This document shows positions 55,912 to 64,000 of a stretch of DNA of 64,000 nucleotides, piece by piece. Each line of letters opens with the position of its first letter. Positions within the stretch are counted from its first letter, which is position 1. The stretch is from contig AQUA01000005.1 of assembly GCA_000372185.1 (NCBI GenBank), positions 52,253-116,252 of the forward strand, given 5' to 3'. The notes beneath the pieces are model-generated. The model made no database searches. It saw only the letters and a program-made list of their open reading frames with translations, and was not told the DNA's origin. The position numbers and the translations under genes were made by a program. This stretch comes from an actinobacterium SCGC AAA278-O22. GTDB taxonomy: Bacteria > Actinomycetota > Actinomycetes > Nanopelagicales > Nanopelagicaceae.

Positions 55912-57408
55912 ATGGCATACATCGGAAGTTTGGACCAAGGTACAAGCAGCACTCGTTTCATGATTTTCGATGCTGATGGAAAAGTAGTTGGCCAGCATCA
56001 ACTAGAACATCGCCAGATACTTCCGCAAGCAGGCTGGGTCGAACATGATGCCGCTGAAATTTGGGATCGCACTAAGGAAGTTATCGCTGGAGCTCTCAAG
56101 CAAGCAGATATTTTGGGTTCAGATTTAGCTGCCATCGGAATCACAAATCAGCGCGAAACCACAGTGGCATGGGATGTCACTACAGGTCGCCCGCTCCATA
56201 ACGCCATCGTCTGGCAGGACACCAGAACCGCTGACTATCTCAATACTTTCTCCACTAAAACGTCAGAGACAATAACCTTTAAGTCAGGTCTTCCGATTGC
56301 TCCTTACTTTGCCGGCAGCAAGATGCACTGGTTGATTGAAAATTCGCAAGAAGTGAAGAGCGCCATCGCAGCAGGTACTGCGCGGTTTGGAACGATTGAT
56401 TCGTGGCTCCTGTGGAATTTATCGGGCGGAGTCCAAGGCGGAGTGCACTTCACTGATGTAACAAACGCGAGTCGTACGCTTCTGATGAATCTCGAAACAC
56501 TGCAATGGGATGACGAATTACTCGGATTCTTTGGAATTCCTCGCTCTGTACTACCTTCCATCAAATCTTCATCAGAAATATATGCGACAACTGACCCTCA
56601 TGGCCCACTCGGCTCTGCAGTTCCCATTGCTGGAATTTTAGGCGATCAACATGCAGCCATGGTTGGGCAGGTTTGTTTTGAACGCGGCGAATCAAAGACA
56701 ACATATGGAACTGGAAACTTCGCACTTCTTAACACAGGTACCGAAATTGTCCGATCTAAGAATGGTCTTCTCTCAACTGTCTGTTACAAATTTGGCAATC
56801 AGCCTGCGATGTATGCCCTCGAAGGATCTGTGGCGGTCACTGGCTCTGCTATTCAGTGGTTACGCGATCAACTCGGAATCATCACCAACGCTGCCGAAAC
56901 TGAAAATCTTGCATCCTCTGTTACAGATACTGCAGGCGTCTACTTCGTGCCAGCATTCTCTGGACTCTTCGCACCATATTGGCGCAGCGATGCACGTGGA
57001 GTAATTGTCGGTCTTACTCGTGCAGCAACGAAGGCTCACCTTGCACGCGCAGCTCTTGAAGCGATCTGCTATCAAACACGTGATGTGATGGATGCGATGG
57101 TTGCAGATAGCGGCGTACCGATGACTGAAATGCGCGTGGATGGCGGAATTACCGCAAACTCACTGTGCATGCAGATGCAAGCAGACATCATGGGTATCGA
57201 TATCACTCGTCCGCTGATTACTGAAACAACAGCGCTCGGTGCTGCATATGCAGCAGGTTTAGCTGTTGGATTCTGGAAAAACACAGATGAACTCAAAAAA
57301 CAGTGGAAACAATCTCGTCGCTGGAGTGCAACAACAAGTGTTGCAGATCGTGCATCCGGTTATGCCGGATGGAAGAAAGCGATTGAGCGCACGCTCAACT
57401 GGGCTTAA
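55912..57408 (+). CDS. glpK: Glycerol kinase
   Basis: 498 residues, FGGY family. Phosphorylates glycerol to glycerol-3-phosphate. [15 protein letters not shown] (ATP site), [42 protein letters not shown] C-terminal region ([15 protein letters not shown]). Works with glpD to bring glycerol into glycolysis. Confidence 0.97.
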   Translation: MAYIGSLDQGTSSTRFMIFDADGKVVGQHQLEHRQILPQAGWVEHDAAEIWDRTKEVIAGALKQADILGSDLAAIGITNQRETTVAWDVTTGRPLHNAIVWQDTRTADYLNTFSTKTSETITFKSGLPIAPYFAGSKMHWLIENSQEVKSAIAAGTARFGTIDSWLLWNLSGGVQGGVHFTDVTNASRTLLMNLETLQWDDELLGFFGIPRSVLPSIKSSSEIYATTDPHGPLGSAVPIAGILGDQHAAMVGQVCFERGESKTTYGTGNFALLNTGTEIVRSKNGLLSTVCYKFGNQPAMYALEGSVAVTGSAIQWLRDQLGIITNAAETENLASSVTDTAGVYFVPAFSGLFAPYWRSDARGVIVGLTRAATKAHLARAALEAICYQTRDVMDAMVADSGVPMTEMRVDGGITANSLCMQMQADIMGIDITRPLITETTALGAAYAAGLAVGFWKNTDELKKQWKQSRRWSATTSVADRASGYAGWKKAIERTLNWA

Positions 57409-57430
57409 CGAAATAATGCGCGCCTCACGG

Positions 57431-57436
57431 TAGAGT
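57431..57436 (+). promoter_or_regulatory. -10 box TAGAGT before galT
   Basis: TAGAGT, 9 nt, ATG 57446: a very short (about 3 nt) leader for the galT-galK operon. Confidence 0.35.
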
Positions 57437-57445
57437 AGGCACATC

Positions 57446-58558
57446 ATGGATGAGATAGTCGAACTTTCTGCAGGTGTAGTGCGTACAAGCCGCACCATGA
57501 ATGACGGTCGCACTATCCGTTATTACGACACTGCCGGACAGACTCGAACAGTTACAGATCAGCGTCCGCAAGAAGAACAACCTGGAATCGGCGAACTTCG
57601 CCTTGATCCCCTTGTGAATGAATGGGTTGCTATGGCAGCTCATCGCCAAGGTCGAATCTTCTTGCCACCTAAAGAACTCTGCCCGCTCTGCCCAACCACA
57701 GGCGAACTTCTCACTGAAATTCCTGAAAGTGATTTTGAAGTTGTCGTCTTCGATAATCGCTCACCATCGTTACGTCCACCTGATGGTGATTTTGCACTTC
57801 CCGATCTCGTCGGAACAGATACAGATGAAGGCGTTGCTGCAGGAAAATGTGAGGTCATCTGTTTCACTGCAGATCACGGTGGCGCCTTTAAATCACTATC
57901 ACCCCAACGAGTGCGCACTCTTCTTGAAGCGTGGCGCGATCGCACCGCTGAACTTTCAAGCCAGCCATATATTGCACATATCGCTCCATTTGAAAATCGC
58001 GGAGAGGAAATTGGCGTAACGCTGGCTCACCCTCATGGACAGATTTATGCGTATTCCTACCTGCCACCTCGCGTGACAAAGATGCTCGAAGTCGCCCGTG
58101 CGCATCACGCTAAGACTGGCCGAGTCTTATTTGATGATGTGCTTGCCCGCGAACTTCGCGATGGAGTTCGCATCATTGCCCGTAATGAACACTGGGTTGC
58201 ATATACGCCTTATGCATCACGTTACCCATTTGAAATTCACGTTGTTCCGCTTCAACCAGTTGCTGATTTGACCGAACTTTCACCTGCTGCTTGCGATTCA
58301 TTCCCACCTATTGCCATCGAAGTGATGCAACGTCTCGATGGAGTCTTTGGAATTGAGATGGCCTACATCGCAGCCTGGCATCAAGCTCCGGTGCGCGAGG
58401 GTCGCGATCTTCTGCGGCTGCATTGGCAAATCACAAGCGTTCGTCGCGCCCCAGGAAAATTGAAGTACCTCGCAGGATCAGAATCTGCCATGGGTGCATT
58501 CATCATGGATATGAAGCCAGAACAATCTGCACAGCAACTCAAAGATGTGAAGCTTTAG
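57446..58558 (+). CDS. galT: Galactose-1-phosphate uridylyltransferase
   Basis: 370 residues, HIT superfamily. Swaps UMP between UDP-glucose and galactose-1-phosphate in the Leloir pathway. RLDPLVNEWVAMAAHRQGR, zinc Cys pair CPLC, catalytic His in LAHPHGQIYAYSYLPP, and the second half with PFEIHVVP and AYIAAWHQAP. It precedes galK by 3 nt. galE is not in the window. Confidence 0.96.
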   Translation: MDEIVELSAGVVRTSRTMNDGRTIRYYDTAGQTRTVTDQRPQEEQPGIGELRLDPLVNEWVAMAAHRQGRIFLPPKELCPLCPTTGELLTEIPESDFEVVVFDNRSPSLRPPDGDFALPDLVGTDTDEGVAAGKCEVICFTADHGGAFKSLSPQRVRTLLEAWRDRTAELSSQPYIAHIAPFENRGEEIGVTLAHPHGQIYAYSYLPPRVTKMLEVARAHHAKTGRVLFDDVLARELRDGVRIIARNEHWVAYTPYASRYPFEIHVVPLQPVADLTELSPAACDSFPPIAIEVMQRLDGVFGIEMAYIAAWHQAPVREGRDLLRLHWQITSVRRAPGKLKYLAGSESAMGAFIMDMKPEQSAQQLKDVKL

Positions 58559-58561
58559 ATA

Positions 58562-59698
58562 ATGGCTTCAATTGCTCGTGGCTTTGAAGAGTTATATGGA
58601 CGTAAACCAGAGGTAATCTCTGAAGCGCCAGGTCGAGTTAACTTGATTGGCGAACATATTGATTACAGCGAAGGATTTGTCCTTCCTTTCGCTATCGCAG
58701 ATCGCACCTACGCTGCTATCGCTGCCCGCGGTGATGGATTGGTCCGAATCGCATCTCACCAACGGAAAGAGAAAATCTTTTCCATCGACATCAATGATGT
58801 GAAGCCTGGAAGTAAAGGCGATTGGGAGAAATATGTTTTGGGTGTTCTCTGGAGCCTTGGAATCACATCCGGAGTAGATATTTTCGTTGATGGCAATGTT
58901 CCAGGTGGTGCAGGCTTGTCATCTTCTGCAGCACTCGAATGTTCTGTGGCAGTTGCTCTCAATTCTCTCTTTTCACTCGGCAAGAGCAAAGAAGATTTAG
59001 CGCGAGCAACGCAGCGCGCTGAAAATGACTATGTCGGAGTTCCATGCGGCATCATGGATCAATCTGTATCGCTGATGGGGCAAGCAGGTGCGGCGCTCTT
59101 ACTTGATTGTCGTGACCTCACTACTGAAATAGTTCCTTTTAGCGTTGCAGATGCTGGTCTTGAGCTGCTCATCATTGATACACAAGCGCACCATGCACTT
59201 ACCGATGGTGGTTACGCCGAACGTCGCGCAGCATGTGAATCCGTTGCAAGGAAACTAGATATTCCATCAATGCGCCACCTCACCTTGGATGCGCTCGAGG
59301 CTCAACGCGAAAAAATTACTGCGACTGAATTTATTCGTGCTCGTCATGCCGTTACTGAAATAGCTCGCGTTCTAGAAGCTGTCGTTGCCTTACGTGCTTC
59401 AGATTTTGTGACTCTTGGAAAGTTAATCAATGCATCCCACATTTCATTACGTGATGACTATGCAGTCTCGTGTCCTGAACTCGATGTTGCAGTAGATGCC
59501 GCAATCGCCGCCGGTGCAATCGGATCTCGTATGGTCGGTGGCGGATTCGGTGGAAGCGCAATTGCGCTCATAAAAGCAAGTGATATACAGAAGACTAAAG
59601 ATGCAGTGCTCGCAGCTTTTGAAGGAAGAGGATTTAGAAAGCCACGCTTCTTTACTTCACTACCTAGCGCAGGAGCTAGCGCCAGCCTGGTTCAATAA
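58562..59698 (+). CDS. galK: Galactokinase
   Basis: 378 residues, GHMP kinase. Phosphorylates galactose at C1. Galactose signature GRVNLIGEHIDYSEGFVLPF, ATP motif PGGAGLSSSAALECSVA, and C-terminal MVGGGFGGSAIAL. Follows galT in one operon; uses galactose released by the GH36 enzyme at 42 kb. Its stop lies 2 nt from the ACT gene's stop. Confidence 0.97.
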   Translation: MASIARGFEELYGRKPEVISEAPGRVNLIGEHIDYSEGFVLPFAIADRTYAAIAARGDGLVRIASHQRKEKIFSIDINDVKPGSKGDWEKYVLGVLWSLGITSGVDIFVDGNVPGGAGLSSSAALECSVAVALNSLFSLGKSKEDLARATQRAENDYVGVPCGIMDQSVSLMGQAGAALLLDCRDLTTEIVPFSVADAGLELLIIDTQAHHALTDGGYAERRAACESVARKLDIPSMRHLTLDALEAQREKITATEFIRARHAVTEIARVLEAVVALRASDFVTLGKLINASHISLRDDYAVSCPELDVAVDAAIAAGAIGSRMVGGGFGGSAIALIKASDIQKTKDAVLAAFEGRGFRKPRFFTSLPSAGASASLVQ

Positions 59699-59700
59699 AT

Positions 59701-59943
59701 TTAATTATCTATAGGTTCAATAGAGAGAACTTCGACTCCGCCAATTGAGTTGAGAATTTCTACGAGATCAGATGGATCTGTTCCGGGAACTGCAACTGTG
59801 ATTTCGTCATAGCCAGTTCCGCCTTCACTCTTAAGAACCTGAAGTCCGCGAATATCAGCGCCAGCAGATCCGATTGCCGAAGCAAGCATGCCTAGAGAAC
59901 CTGGGCGATCGGGAAGAGATACCTGCATAGTGAAGAGAGCCAT
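59701..59943 (-). CDS. Free-standing ACT-domain protein
   Basis: 80 residues, a single ACT fold: FTMQVSLPDRPGSLGMLASAIGSAGADIRGLQVL, DEITVAVPGTDPSDLVEILNSIGGVEVLSI. ACT domains bind amino acids or other small ligands and regulate partner enzymes. With no catalytic domain it may be a sensor subunit; partner unknown. ATG follows a TATCTT box. Confidence 0.85.
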   Translation of the reverse strand: MALFTMQVSLPDRPGSLGMLASAIGSAGADIRGLQVLKSEGGTGYDEITVAVPGTDPSDLVEILNSIGGVEVLSIEPIDN

Positions 59944-59949
59944 GAAAGA

Positions 59950-59987
59950 AAGATACCCGCTACCTATTAAATCCAGGTAACGGGTAT
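59950..59987 (-). promoter_or_regulatory. ACT-gene promoter with overlapping inverted repeat / possible terminator
   Basis: TATCTT (59950-59955), 6 nt, ATG 59943 on the minus strand. Three of its bases lie in a 13-bp inverted repeat with one mismatch (59953-59965 and 59975-59987, 9-nt loop), placed 16 nt after the stop codon of the HtrA-like gene. The U-rich CTTTCTTTC after the repeat lets it be read as that gene's terminator; its overlap with the -10 also fits an operator. Confidence 0.5.
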
Positions 59988-60003
59988 ATTTCTTAAGCAG
60001 GCT

Positions 60004-61110
60004 TTACATCGACGGCGCAGAGCCTAAAGTGACTTTAAATGTCTTGGTGCCACCTGTGGGAAGTTCCACAACCACTGTGACAACCGACCCAGGCAGATAC
60101 GAACGAATGCGAACGATTGCAGTATCTGTGTCAGGAATTTTCATTCCATCAATGCTGCGAATAATCGATCCCACTGGAATTCCAGCTTTCTCGGCGCCTT
60201 CACCTGGGCTGAGTTTTCCAATCTTTGCTCCGCCACCTGTGTAGGTTGTATCGAAGAAGACTCCAAGAACTGGTCTGGTCGATTTACCTGTGGCGATAAT
60301 TTCATCGATGACACGCTTTGCTTCATTAATTGGAATTGAGAATCCAAGTCCAATCGAACCACTGGCTGAACCACCGGCAAGCGTTGCAATTGCTGAGTTG
60401 ATACCAACGATACGACCTTGAGCATCAATCAGTGCACCGCCTGAATTACCAGGGTTGATAGCAGCATCCGTCTGAATTGCATTGACATAAGACTGAGCAT
60501 CAACGGTTCCGGTAGACACTGGGCGATTGAGTGCAGAGACAATTCCGCTTGTGACTGTGCTTGCAAGTCCCAGTGGTGAACCAATTGCAAGTACTGGATC
60601 TCCAACGCTTACTTTGCTGGAATCGCCAAGTGCTACAACTGGCAAATTGCCCATTTGAATCTGAAGAACGGCAATGTCATATCCGGGATCTTGTCCAACA
60701 ATTTTGGCTGGATATTGATCTCCGTTGGAGAGTTCTACTTTGATAGTGGCAGATGGATTGGAACCAACAACGTGGTTATTGGTGATGATGTAGCTCGATG
60801 TTGCGCTGGACTTGTAGACCGAGCCCGATCCAGTGCCACCACCCGTTGGAGTTGTTACTGCGATGGAGACCACTGATGGAGTAACCAGAGATGCAATCGC
60901 CTTGCTATTCATACCAGTGCCACCGATATCAACCAAGGTGCGCCCTGTTGCACAGTTACCAGTCGTTGAAAGGAAGAGAGCTTGTGTGCGGTTATCTGCA
61001 CACGCCTTGATCGAGCCAGACGAGGATGTCGTAGCCGCAGTTGCGATTGAACCTGCAACGGCTGCGCCTGCAATAAAGGCAGCAATAACTTTGAAATGCG
61101 CTTTTCTCAT
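60004..61110 (-). CDS. HtrA/DegP-like serine protease with PDZ domain
   Basis: 368 residues. N-terminal signal/anchor helix (VIAAFIAGAAVAGSIATAAT). Trypsin-like domain ~75-265 with catalytic His in IITNNHVVG, Asp in PGYDIAVLQI, Ser in INPGNSGGALI; one PDZ domain ~270-368 (PGEGAEKAGIPVGSIIRSIDG). Acts outside the cytoplasmic membrane to degrade or hold misfolded proteins. Start ATG 61110 has AGGA 8 nt upstream; TTG 61116 adds two residues. Confidence 0.94.
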   Translation of the reverse strand: MRKAHFKVIAAFIAGAAVAGSIATAATTSSSGSIKACADNRTQALFLSTTGNCATGRTLVDIGGTGMNSKAIASLVTPSVVSIAVTTPTGGGTGSGSVYKSSATSSYIITNNHVVGSNPSATIKVELSNGDQYPAKIVGQDPGYDIAVLQIQMGNLPVVALGDSSKVSVGDPVLAIGSPLGLASTVTSGIVSALNRPVSTGTVDAQSYVNAIQTDAAINPGNSGGALIDAQGRIVGINSAIATLAGGSASGSIGLGFSIPINEAKRVIDEIIATGKSTRPVLGVFFDTTYTGGGAKIGKLSPGEGAEKAGIPVGSIIRSIDGMKIPDTDTAIVRIRSYLPGSVVTVVVELPTGGTKTFKVTLGSAPSM

Positions 61111-61184
61111 GGGCAAAATCCTGCCTTAGATTCCTGAGATTTTCCTGTTATAAATATTTGAACCTATTGCGTTTTTTAAGCAAC

Positions 61185-62087
61185 TTAGGCTTCAACGACC
61201 CACTCACCACTGACTACAACCTTCACCTTTGAGAGGGGGGTGTTAGTTGGTCCAGCAACTGCCTTTGCACCATTTGCAGGATCAAATTCTGCGCCGTGGC
61301 ATGGGCACTTTAAGCGCTTAGATGATGAGTTATAGGAAACGGTACATCCTTGATGTGTACAGATTGCTGAGTATGCAAAAACTCCTGTTTTGGTACGGAA
61401 GAGCACTGCAGGAACACCCTGTGTTGAATGGGTGAAGTTGTAAGTGCCACCCACTTTGAGATCGGCTAATTTGATAATTTGTTTTCCAGATGCTTTTGAT
61501 GTTGATTTTGCGGAAGTTGATGCGGCGGTTGCCTTTGGAAAAGCGCGACCCGCGAATGAAGCAATGACTGCAAAAGCTCCGACAACTCCAGTACGAATAA
61601 CTCCGCGGCGTTCAAAATTGACAGATGGCATACGACGATTTCCAATCAGTAGTAGAAGATAAGCCAGCCACAATATTGCGTAGGCGCTATCACTTGCTAA
61701 GAAGTATGGAGTTGTGTGGAAAGAACTAGAAAGCCACAAACCTGTGGCCATCGCGAATCCGCCAAAAGCCGCAGAATTCGGTGCGACAGATAATAGTGTC
61801 GCGATACCGATTGCAAACTCTGAAATCATGACAAAGCCGCCCACCAGGGTTGCACGTTCAATAGTGTGGTTAAGTAAAAATCCAATCGGTGAATTCTGCG
61901 CAAATGCTGCAAGCTGGGTTCCGATATAGGTTGGTGAACCTTTCGTCAGAAATCCTGGATCACTCGCCTTATCCCAGCCCGCATATACCCACGTGGCACC
62001 AAGGAAGAGGCGCATAATGCGAAGTGCATTGGATTGCGAACGCCATGATGTGATGGCGCTTCGGGAGATACTTTGGAGTGAATTCAT
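61185..62087 (-). CDS. DoxX/DoxD-like membrane domain fused to Rieske [2Fe-2S] domain
   Basis: 300 residues, two parts. Residues ~20-150: four helices of the DoxX/TQO-small-subunit type (MRLFLGATWVYAGWDKASDP). Residues ~205-300: Rieske domain with CTHQGC (243-248) and CPCHG (261-265); by analogy Cys243, His245, Cys261, His264 hold the cluster and Cys248-Cys263 form the disulfide. Between them ERRGVIR (from 159) then a hydrophobic stretch looks like an internal Tat signal, placing the Rieske domain outside. Likely moves electrons between quinone/thiosulfate-type donors and the chain; donor unknown. ATG follows a TACCCT box. Confidence 0.9.
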   Translation of the reverse strand: MNSLQSISRSAITSWRSQSNALRIMRLFLGATWVYAGWDKASDPGFLTKGSPTYIGTQLAAFAQNSPIGFLLNHTIERATLVGGFVMISEFAIGIATLLSVAPNSAAFGGFAMATGLWLSSSFHTTPYFLASDSAYAILWLAYLLLLIGNRRMPSVNFERRGVIRTGVVGAFAVIASFAGRAFPKATAASTSAKSTSKASGKQIIKLADLKVGGTYNFTHSTQGVPAVLFRTKTGVFAYSAICTHQGCTVSYNSSSKRLKCPCHGAEFDPANGAKAVAGPTNTPLSKVKVVVSGEWVVEA

Positions 62088-62093
62088 GGCTTC

Positions 62094-62099
62094 AGGGTA
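62094..62099 (-). promoter_or_regulatory. -10 box TACCCT, leaderless start of the DoxX-Rieske gene
   Basis: TACCCT, 6 nt, ATG 62087 on the minus strand. Confidence 0.5.
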
Positions 62100-62160
62100 A
62101 GAGCCGAGGCTGGGAATTTGGTGAAGACGCTCAGAGAGCTAGGTGAAGATAAAAATTGTG

Positions 62161-62232
62161 CTCCCTGACTTGGATTCGAACCAAGAACCTGTCGATTAAC
62201 AGTCGACTGCTCTGCCGTTGAGCTATCAGGGA
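62161..62232 (-). tRNA. tRNA-Asn (anticodon GTT)
   Basis: 72-nt cloverleaf: acceptor TCCCTGA/TCAGGGA plus G, D-arm TAGCTCAACGG, anticodon stem GTCGA/TCGAC around loop CTGTTAA (GTT), T-arm GGTTCGAATCC. Same strand as dnaG, 65 nt after its stop. Confidence 0.95.
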
Positions 62233-62297
62233 ATGTAACGGGCGCAACTCTACCGCAGGGTCTAACGCCTGCCAAAATGAGTGAGAAATAGGCGAAG

Positions 62298-64000
62298 TTA
62301 GAGCGAACCGATAGCGAGTTCGTGAAGCCCACGTTTCTGGGTTTCAAGGGCAACCAAATCACCAAATGCTGCGTTGTACTGCTCTTGATTTTCAACAGGA
62401 TTTAATCGCTGCAGACTTGATTTGAGATCTGCAATCTTGCGACTGACCAGAACTTCGCGTAAGCGCGCAACAATGCTTGCAACATACTTATCTGACACTG
62501 CGCCATCTGTGCGAACTGGTTCGACTGAAAGTTCAGTAAAGAGTTGGCGCATTTTTTCATCAGAGATATTTTCAAGAAGTACCGGTTCAGTTCCAAAAGA
62601 ATCAATAATGCGACGAAGTTCGCGATAAGCAGGATGGGTAAAGGCATCTTCTTCGATTGTCTTCCAATCCAGCACAAGGCCCGGCATCTGTAGCTTTGCC
62701 TTTAACACTTCACGTTCGAGCATTAGGGTGGGCTCGTTTGGATTAGGCCTCCACGCAGCATCAGACGTTGGTGTTTCAGCAGGCGCAGCAGTTGTCGATA
62801 CTTTCTTCAGAGCAGTATTTACCGCAGCTGTAACGACTTCAGCCTCAGTTCCTAACCAGCCTGCCAAAGATTTAATGTATTCAGGACGCAGCGATTTATC
62901 GCGAATCGCTGCAACGAGTGGTGCTGCGGTATTCAGCGCATTTACTCGCCCTTCAGCAGTTGCCAAGTTATGTTTCTTTAACTCTGTGCGAATTGCAAAC
63001 TCAAAGAGTGGCACGCGCTTTGCAATCAAATCGCGCAGAGCCAAATCTCCCTTATGTTGGCGAAGATCGCATGGATCGAGTCCATCGGGTTCAACTGCCA
63101 CAAATGTCTGCGTCACAAACTTCTGGTCATCGCCGAACGCCTTCATCGCAGCTTTCTGTCCCGCCGCATCACCATCAAAGGTAAAGATGACTTCACCCCG
63201 GAATGCATCGGCATCCATGAGCAGACGGCGAATGATGCGAATATGGTCATCGCCAAATGCTGTGCCGCAGGTTGCAACTGCGGTAGTAATTCCTGCCAAG
63301 TGACATGCCATGACATCGGTATATCCCTCAACAACAACTACTTGGCGATTTTTGGCAATATCTTTCTTAGCCATATCAAGGCCATAGAGAACCTGTGATT
63401 TCTTATAGATCGGTGTCTCGGATGTATTGAGATATTTAGGACCTTGATCTTCTTCATCGCTGGCTAATTTGCGTGCACCGAAACCAACGATGTCTCCAGA
63501 AATATCTTTGATGGGCCACATCACACGATTGCGGAACTTATCAATGGGTCCACGTTCGCCCATCTTTGAAAGACCAGCTTCTTCTAACTCTTCGATGGTA
63601 AACCCTGCAGCGCGTAAATGTTTGGTAAGTCCATCCCAACTATTGGGCGCATACCCGACACCAAATGCATCGCATGCGGCCTTATCAAATCCGCGTTGTG
63701 TCAGTAAGTCTCGTCCATGTGCAGCATCGGGTGAGGTATTGAGTAAATCTTGATAGAACTTTGCTGCTGCTGCATGTGCTGCATATAAACGAGAGCGTTG
63801 TGATGTGGGTTGAGTTGGTCCACCTTCTTCGTAGCGAAGGGTGTAGCCAATCTGTGAGGCAAGACGTTCGATTGTTTCGGTAAAAGATAAATGATCTGTC
63901 TTCATCATGAAGTCAATGACATCGCCACCTACTCCACACCCAAAGCAGTGGTAGTAATTCTTCGATGGTGTGACGTGGAAGGACGGTGATTTCTCATCGT
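62298..64000 (-). CDS. dnaG: DNA primase DnaG, 5' end cut by window edge
   Basis: Makes RNA primers at the replication fork. The frame is open to the right edge: upstream of the internal Met at 63908 it reads DEKSPSFHVTPSKNYYHCFG and CGVGGDVIDFMM, the second half of the N-terminal zinc finger, so only about 40 residues are missing. Then the TOPRIM domain with VVVEGYTDVMACHLAGI and VIFTFDGDAAGQKAAMKAF, and the C-terminal DnaB-interacting helices. About 566 residues are visible, with a normal C-terminus ending at TAA 62298. Confidence 0.96.
   Translation of the reverse strand, partial: DEKSPSFHVTPSKNYYHCFGCGVGGDVIDFMMKTDHLSFTETIERLASQIGYTLRYEEGGPTQPTSQRSRLYAAHAAAAKFYQDLLNTSPDAAHGRDLLTQRGFDKAACDAFGVGYAPNSWDGLTKHLRAAGFTIEELEEAGLSKMGERGPIDKFRNRVMWPIKDISGDIVGFGARKLASDEEDQGPKYLNTSETPIYKKSQVLYGLDMAKKDIAKNRQVVVVEGYTDVMACHLAGITTAVATCGTAFGDDHIRIIRRLLMDADAFRGEVIFTFDGDAAGQKAAMKAFGDDQKFVTQTFVAVEPDGLDPCDLRQHKGDLALRDLIAKRVPLFEFAIRTELKKHNLATAEGRVNALNTAAPLVAAIRDKSLRPEYIKSLAGWLGTEAEVVTAAVNTALKKVSTTAAPAETPTSDAAWRPNPNEPTLMLEREVLKAKLQMPGLVLDWKTIEEDAFTHPAYRELRRIIDSFGTEPVLLENISDEKMRQLFTELSVEPVRTDGAVSDKYVASIVARLREVLVSRKIADLKSSLQRLNPVENQEQYNAAFGDLVALETQKRGLHELAIGSL

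Overview
This window looks like a chromosome segment of a small-genome freshwater actinobacterium, most likely the acI / Nanopelagicales group ('Ca. Planktophila' or 'Ca. Nanopelagicus' type). That assignment is inferred from four things: actinobacterial gene neighbourhoods on DNA of clearly lower GC than usual for the phylum; extreme compactness (ATGA overlaps, convergent genes that touch or overlap); a retinal-forming Blh with a split lycopene cyclase; and many start codons sitting 5-7 nt behind a TANNNT -10 box, the pattern of leaderless mRNAs. I saw no rRNA, CRISPR array, insertion sequence, prophage or integron. The two ends cut a glycerate kinase (left) and dnaG (right).

Layout. 1-5 kb: glycerate kinase, amino-acid permease, acetamidase/formamidase, GlcD-type FAD oxidase. 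4.9-27.5 kb, almost all minus strand: tRNA-Glu, tRNA-Gln and gltX, then the conserved actinobacterial core block in reverse order (cytidine-deaminase-like, corC, ybeY, phoH, rsmE, dnaJ, hrcA with a CIRCE operator, hemW, lepA, rpsT, holA, a comEC remnant, leuS, tRNA-Ala, histidine phosphatase, rsfS, nadD), then ligA, mnmA, cysteine desulfurase and etfAB. 27.6-33 kb, plus strand: a cell-surface glycan module (two GT4 glycosyltransferases and an SGNH hydrolase) and glgX. 33-38 kb: fatty-acid synthesis (fabD, fabH, acpP, fabF, accD). 38-42 kb: SIMPL protein, DUF3145, cold-shock gene with a structured leader, M23 peptidase, and blh divergent from crtYc-crtYd. 42-54 kb: GH36 alpha-galactosidase, tRNA-Met, polyphosphate/phosphate genes (ppk1, mutT1-like, ppx, phoU, senX3-regX3) with xylA among them, an orphan response regulator, a DnaX-tail-like protein and a GH25 muramidase. 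54-60 kb: glpD/glpK and galT-galK. 60-64 kb: ACT protein, HtrA-like protease, DoxX-Rieske fusion, tRNA-Asn, dnaG.

Together these suggest a photoheterotroph living on small organic compounds: galactosides (alpha-galactosidase, GalK, GalT), xylose, glycerol, amides, amino acids and possibly glycolate/glycerate, with polyphosphate and glycogen as stores and retinal made for a rhodopsin that must be encoded elsewhere. The most unusual items are the comEC scar, an 11-bp hairpin that contains a glycosyltransferase start codon and a 9-codon leader ORF, the cold-shock leader hairpin, a CIRCE element over the hemW stop codon, a SenX3-like kinase without membrane helices, a free-standing DnaX C-terminal-like protein, and the widespread leaderless promoter pattern.
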